A DNA stretch of 64,000 bases from Chloroflexota bacterium. Lineage in GTDB: Bacteria; Chloroflexota; UBA11872. Below, in pieces: positions 60,109 through 64,000 of the stretch (its first letter is position 1; every line of letters begins with the position of its first letter). The stretch is taken from contig JAJDUU010000021.1 of assembly GCA_022826485.1 (NCBI GenBank), positions 185,016-249,015 of the forward strand, given 5' to 3'. A program made the translations under genes and the position numbers. The notes under the pieces were generated by a model that was not told where the DNA came from, made no database searches, and worked only from the letters and a program-made list of their open reading frames with translations.

Positions 60109-61707
60109 CTAAGCGGCGGGCGCAGCGGGAAATCCAAGCTCGTCAACGAGCGAATTGAGACGCTCGGTAAACGCCGCGACGTTGAATCGCTGACTCGCGG
60201 CCTGGGCGGCCTCGGACATGCGGCGGCGAAGATCGTCGTCGCGCACGAGGGTCCAGGTGTGCTCGCGCAGCTCACGCGTCGTAGACCAGCGAAATCCGTC
60301 GATCCCATGGCTGATGATCTCGGGCAACCCCCCTCGGTCAAGCACCACCGGAACCGCACCGCTGGCCATGGCCTCGACCACCGTGATGCCGAAGTGCTCG
60401 AATCTGACCGGATGGCGCGACTCGCGCTCGCCATGGCCGGCGGCGTGCCAATAGATCTGCGCTTCACCGTACAACCGTTGCAGGTCGGCGAACGGCGCAC
60501 CGACGTGAAACTCGATGGGGTGCCCGGCGGCGCGACGCTGGAGGCCGCGGGTGTAGTCGAGGTCGATATCGCGCTCGCTCTGTTGGCCCGCCAGATGCAG
60601 CGTCCAGTCGTCGAGGCCCTCGCGACGCATGCGAATGAACTGGTCGATCATCACCCGATGCTTCTTCTCGTGCGTGCCGCGAAAGAACCGGCCCACACCC
60701 AGGATAGATTTGCCACGCCGCCCGGGCGTCGCCCACGAGGTGTCGACCGGTGGGAAGAGCAACGGACCGTCCCGGTCCCAGTAGTGGCGCATCCAGCGCC
60801 GGCTGAACTCGGAGATGGGCGCGATGAGATCGTAGGAATCCAGAAAGTCGAGCGACCCATAGGTCGGCAGACCCTCCAGCCGGATGCCGGCTTCAGGCAG
60901 GAGCCGGCGGAACAAGAGCTCGTAGATCAGTCGGCGGGGGCTGCGCACGCGCACGTCGGTGACGGCCAAGCCCACCTCGCGGTTATCCGCCTCGTCAAGG
61001 GTCTTCGCGGGGTTGAACACCGGCGATTCGAGGGTGAGCTCCACGGAGTCGCTCGCCCCGCGCGGGCGGTGGACGTGCAGCGGCCAGCGCTCGAACTCTC
61101 CGGGGCGCGGCTCGAACGTGCGCTCGACCAGCAGGTCGCCGTCGACGAAGCAGCGGACGGGCAGCGGCTCGTCGGCGCGGAAGTTGCCGGCGATGATTTC
61201 GACGGTCGCCGACGTGCGGCCCGGCGGCCAGGGAATGCGCACGACGGCGCGATCCGTGGTGTACCTGAACCAGCCCCGGCCCAGCGGGTGCACGTCGTAG
61301 AACCCGTCCAACCATTCCGGCAGGAGCAGCTGCCGAATGAGCACCTCGCCGACCCTGCGACGCAGACGGGCGGACCAGCCGCGCTCGATGGGCGACGGGA
61401 AGAGCACGAGCATGAGACTGCGATGCGCCGCCGATGGCTGCGAGGTCATGAACGAGGCATTGACGAAGAGGTCGAACTGCGAGGTGTACTCGGCGAATCG
61501 GTTGGGCGGCAGGGCCGGGATGACCTCGATTTGGACGTTCGACAGGTCGATGTTGAGGGCGGATTCCAGGTCCTCGCGGGCAATGCCGCGGTGCGTCACC
61601 AGCCGCGTGTCGTCGAAGCGCTGGGCCAATACGGCAGCGGCCATGGCGGCGTGACGCTCGCCGCCGCCGCGCTGATGCAGCCAGCGGTTGTAGACGGCGG
61701 CCTTCAC
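60109..61707 (-). CDS. GT4-like glycosyltransferase with internal beta-rich module
   Basis: 532 residues from GTG 61707, sharing GTGA with the next stop. The GT-B N-terminal half begins AAVYNRWLHQRGGGERHAAM. After LPEWLDGFYDVHPLG a foreign beta-rich module occupies about 143-254 (FRYTTDRAVVRIPW ... NREVGLAVTDVRV). The rest of the GT-B fold then continues with SEFSRRWMRHYW, ILGVGRFFRGTHEKKHRVMI (donor site) and FEHFGITVVEAMASGAVPVVL. The module aligns with the end of the ABC-type protein at 63119. Normal GT4s are 370-400 residues, so the excess length is this insert. Confidence 0.85.
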   Translation of the reverse strand: MKAAVYNRWLHQRGGGERHAAMAAAVLAQRFDDTRLVTHRGIAREDLESALNIDLSNVQIEVIPALPPNRFAEYTSQFDLFVNASFMTSQPSAAHRSLMLVLFPSPIERGWSARLRRRVGEVLIRQLLLPEWLDGFYDVHPLGRGWFRYTTDRAVVRIPWPPGRTSATVEIIAGNFRADEPLPVRCFVDGDLLVERTFEPRPGEFERWPLHVHRPRGASDSVELTLESPVFNPAKTLDEADNREVGLAVTDVRVRSPRRLIYELLFRRLLPEAGIRLEGLPTYGSLDFLDSYDLIAPISEFSRRWMRHYWDRDGPLLFPPVDTSWATPGRRGKSILGVGRFFRGTHEKKHRVMIDQFIRMRREGLDDWTLHLAGQQSERDIDLDYTRGLQRRAAGHPIEFHVGAPFADLQRLYGEAQIYWHAAGHGERESRHPVRFEHFGITVVEAMASGAVPVVLDRGGLPEIISHGIDGFRWSTTRELREHTWTLVRDDDLRRRMSEAAQAASQRFNVAAFTERLNSLVDELGFPAAPAA

Positions 61708-63122
61708 TCGGGCTCGTAGAAGGGGTGCAGCTCGCGCGCGTCCAGCGGCCCCAGGCGCGCTTCAACGCGCCGCAGCCGCAGCGTGGTCGGCAGCGCGCGC
61801 AGCGACGCGCTGAGCGCCGAGGCCCGGGCTCGCCCCCGCGCCAGCGCCTGCGCGTCTCCCAGGGACAGCCCGCGGCGTATCTCGCGTCCGCCGTGGACCG
61901 CCGCGAGCGCCGCGTGGTGGCCGGCGAAGCGCCAGGGCGCGTTCTTGGCCAGCATGCGCAGCTTGCCGAACTCGACATTGCAGACGAATGCGGGGGACCA
62001 CTCGCGGCTGGACGCCGCGTGCGCGTGGCGGACGACCGACTCCGGCTCGTACCAGAAGCGCCAGCCGCGACGGCGCGCGCGCCAGGCAAGGTCCGCGTCC
62101 TCGTAGTACATGAAGATGCCGGGGTCGAGAAAGTCCAGCGATTCGAGCATCGCGCGGCGGTAGAGCGCCGCACCGCCCTTGACGGCAAACACCTCGCGGG
62201 GCTCGGCGTAGTCCGGTCCGTCCCATGCTTGCCAGACGTTGCCATTGGTCACGAAGGTGCCGCGATCGCGCATGGAACCGTCAGGAAGCGGTTTGATGCC
62301 GGCGTTCTCGATCACCGGGCGCGCAAGCTCATGGACGGCGTCTGCGGGGATTTCGAGCTCGAATCGCGTGCGCTCAGAGGTGATGGGCAACTCCGCAAGC
62401 GCGCGACCGCCGACCGTCACGGCTAGCGCGACGGCCTCGCGCCCGGGGCCGGCGGTAACGTCGAGCGTGAGCCGAGCCCTGCCGTCGACGACGGGAAGGG
62501 CCAGAGTGGCCGAAGCTTCGGTCCAGCGAAATGTGGCGCCTCGGTCGTCGACTTCCGGGCCGAACGCCCCCCGGTTGATGACGGCCGGCGCGGCTTCAGA
62601 CGCATCCTCATAGAGACGCACGCCAAGCTCGCGCGAGTCGCCGCCGTCGGGGACGAAGGTCGGTGCGCGCAGGTCCACGGGAATGCGGTCGTGCTGGTAC
62701 AGAATCTTCGGCGCGGCGCCCCCGGCCACGGGGTCCCGGTTCAAACGCTCAACGAGGGGCCGGAGCCATCCCGGATCGACCTCCGTGTCGGGGTTCAGAA
62801 GCGCGATGAGTGGAGCGGTCGCCTCGCGCATGGCCAGGTTGTTGCCGCGGGAGAACCCAAGGTTGGCCCCGGTTTCCACCAGCGCAACGTCGGGAAAGTC
62901 ACGGCGCACACGGCGCACGGAGTCATCCGTGGAGGCGTTGTCGGCGACGGTGACCTCGAAGGTCGGATAGTCCGTGGCGAGGACGGCGCTCAAACACCGG
63001 TCGATGAACGCGCCGGGGTTGTAGGTGAGCACGACGACGTGGACGCGCGGCAGGTCGGCGTCCGCGCCGCCAGTTGTCGGAGCCGGCTGCCGCGGCGCCT
63101 CGGCCGCGATGGCGCCGGTCAT
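61704..63122 (-). CDS. GT2-family glycosyltransferase with internal beta-rich module
   Basis: 472 residues. The GT-A fold is clear: VHVVVLTYNPGAFIDRCL, VADNASTDDSVR, NLGFSRGNNLAM, and the DxD-type NPDTEVD near 110. It resembles rhamnosyltransferases of the WbbL/RfbF group. Between PKILYQHD and the later AVKGGAALYRRAML there is an insert at about 180-295 (FGPEVDDRGATFRWTEAS ... DRGTFVTNG) with the same strand order as the module in the neighbouring proteins. The YYEDADLAWRARRRGW catalytic segment follows at about 339-354. ATGA overlap with the ABC gene. Confidence 0.87.
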   Translation of the reverse strand: MTGAIAAEAPRQPAPTTGGADADLPRVHVVVLTYNPGAFIDRCLSAVLATDYPTFEVTVADNASTDDSVRRVRRDFPDVALVETGANLGFSRGNNLAMREATAPLIALLNPDTEVDPGWLRPLVERLNRDPVAGGAAPKILYQHDRIPVDLRAPTFVPDGGDSRELGVRLYEDASEAAPAVINRGAFGPEVDDRGATFRWTEASATLALPVVDGRARLTLDVTAGPGREAVALAVTVGGRALAELPITSERTRFELEIPADAVHELARPVIENAGIKPLPDGSMRDRGTFVTNGNVWQAWDGPDYAEPREVFAVKGGAALYRRAMLESLDFLDPGIFMYYEDADLAWRARRRGWRFWYEPESVVRHAHAASSREWSPAFVCNVEFGKLRMLAKNAPWRFAGHHAALAAVHGGREIRRGLSLGDAQALARGRARASALSASLRALPTTLRLRRVEARLGPLDARELHPFYEPE

Positions 63123-64000
63123 TCCACGCTGATCGAGCGCACGGCCAGCCCGAGGACGCGGGTGTCGTCTTCGATGCCCGCGGCGGCGGGCACGAGCGGT
63201 TCGTCAACCGCAATTTCGAGCCGCAGGGTCGTGGGGGCGGTCACCGGATCGAGCGGCACGATGACGTCCTCGAAGTCCATGTGCCGCACCGTGAAGGTCG
63301 CCACGTGCCGGCGATTGAGACGCAGCTGCACGCTCGCGCCATCGACATCGTGAAACGGGCGGCACACCGACAGCCGCAACGTCCCCTGCCCAACCGATTG
63401 CGTGACATAGGCCACCGCGCGATCCGTGGTCCAGCGGAGACGCGGCGGCCACTCCTCGGCCGGGTGCCAACCTTCGCCCAGCCAGTCGTCGTCGCCGTCG
63501 CCCAGCCGGAGCTCGGCGGGCGGGTTGCGCCAGATCTGACTCGGCGACTCGCTGATCATGTCCGGCTGGGCCACCGGGGAATCGCTGCGCTCGAGCGGCG
63601 GGTGATCGCGCGAGACGCGGGCGCGCCACTGGGCGGGCACGACGACCGCGCCCCGCTGAAAGCCGGCGACCTTGCCCACGAAGAACGTCAGGGCGTTGTC
63701 CCATCGATGGTAGGGCCGGTGGCGCTTGTGCTCGGGCCAGGCGCGAAGCGAAATGTTGTAGGCGCCGACGCCGAGCGGCACCGGCCCGAGGCGGCAGGTG
63801 ACGATGGTGCGGCCGGGCGGCATGTCCAGCGGGCCGACGGTGGCCTCGGTGGTCGACTCGGCAACCAGCAACCCGTCGCTGCGGTGGAGCGCGCACCCGA
63901 CGATCACGTCGGTCAGGTGCCTCTCGGCCTCCAGCTCGGCGGCCACAGTGACCGTGTCGCCCGGGAGCACGGTGTATTGCTCGGGGCCGTTGGCGCTCTC
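63119..64000 (-). CDS. Wzt-like carbohydrate-binding domain of a polysaccharide ABC transporter (5' end cut by window)
   Basis: The frame is open to the right edge, so only about 293 C-terminal residues are visible. The first 110 visible residues look like the Wzt C-terminal carbohydrate-binding domain: DTVTVAAELEAERHLTDVIVG, SDGLLV, PLGVGAYNISLRAWPE, and NALTFFVG before GFQRGAVVVP. In O-antigen ABC exporters this domain recognises the glycan end before transport. A linker leads to a second beta-rich module (about the last 115 residues: RWTTDRAVAYV ... DTRVLGLAVRSISVE). The ATPase domain must lie beyond 64000; without it an unrelated carbohydrate-binding protein cannot be ruled out. Confidence 0.7.
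   Translation of the reverse strand, partial: ESANGPEQYTVLPGDTVTVAAELEAERHLTDVIVGCALHRSDGLLVAESTTEATVGPLDMPPGRTIVTCRLGPVPLGVGAYNISLRAWPEHKRHRPYHRWDNALTFFVGKVAGFQRGAVVVPAQWRARVSRDHPPLERSDSPVAQPDMISESPSQIWRNPPAELRLGDGDDDWLGEGWHPAEEWPPRLRWTTDRAVAYVTQSVGQGTLRLSVCRPFHDVDGASVQLRLNRRHVATFTVRHMDFEDVIVPLDPVTAPTTLRLEIAVDEPLVPAAAGIEDDTRVLGLAVRSISVE

Overview
The window comes from a high-GC bacterium. No rRNA, tRNA, mobilization or transposase gene is visible, so taxonomy is inference only. The mix of a MrfA/MrfB repair pair, RodZ-like and PgsA-type housekeeping genes, several Gfo/Idh/MocA oxidoreductases, several phytanoyl-CoA dioxygenase-like enzymes and a very large glycosyltransferase locus fits an uncultured Chloroflexota-type genome, possibly host- or sponge-associated. 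Gene density is high. Many starts overlap the preceding stop (ATGA, GTGA, CTGA). Short palindromic repeats fill most of the larger gaps.

Left part, 1-8.8 kb: the end of a uracil-DNA glycosylase gene; mnmG with a small membrane-protein gene behind it; a divergent four-gene set of unknown membrane proteins (2.97-6.86 kb) whose last member carries an HflK-like SPFH domain; a RodZ-like gene; pgsA; and an AT-richer hicBA toxin-antitoxin pair. Between 8.9 and 25.4 kb lie four Gfo/Idh/MocA oxidoreductases (the first seems to lack the catalytic Lys and His), the mrfA-mrfB DNA-repair pair interrupted by repeats, a transferred-looking NTR/TIMP-like exported protein, a metal-related operon (small Cys protein, CobW-type GTPase, WD40 protein) behind a possible operator, and three PhyH-type dioxygenases plus the degraded tail of another.

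25.5-29.9 kb is a three-gene operon: a predicted five-bladed beta-propeller hydrolase-like protein, a penicillin-acylase-family Ntn hydrolase without a signal peptide, and a DUF5069 protein. At 29.99-35.95 kb a plus-strand polysaccharide block holds three GT4 glycosyltransferases, a sugar-nucleotide epimerase and a polyprenyl-phosphate sugar-1-phosphate transferase that would start glycan assembly. 35.9-40.6 kb carries a methyltransferase, a class III aminotransferase, a LanC-like protein with all zinc and active-site residues, and a galactonate-dehydratase-like enolase-superfamily enzyme.

From 40.6 kb to the right edge everything is on the minus strand and nearly gapless. It is probably one transcript of about 18 genes entering from the right: a Wzt-like carbohydrate-binding ABC ATPase end, a GT2, eight GT4s, a CgeB-type transferase, two large multispanning membrane proteins (PMT/ArnT-like and YfhO-like), a Wzx-like flippase, a radical SAM/SPASM enzyme with a Trm112-like zinc-ribbon partner, a methyltransferase, and an unrecognised alpha-helical toroid-like protein. 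Together with the 30-36 kb block this would build and export a complex surface polysaccharide or glycolipid. The most unusual feature is one recurring ~110-residue beta-rich module, inserted in or attached to at least two and probably three neighbouring glycan proteins of different families.
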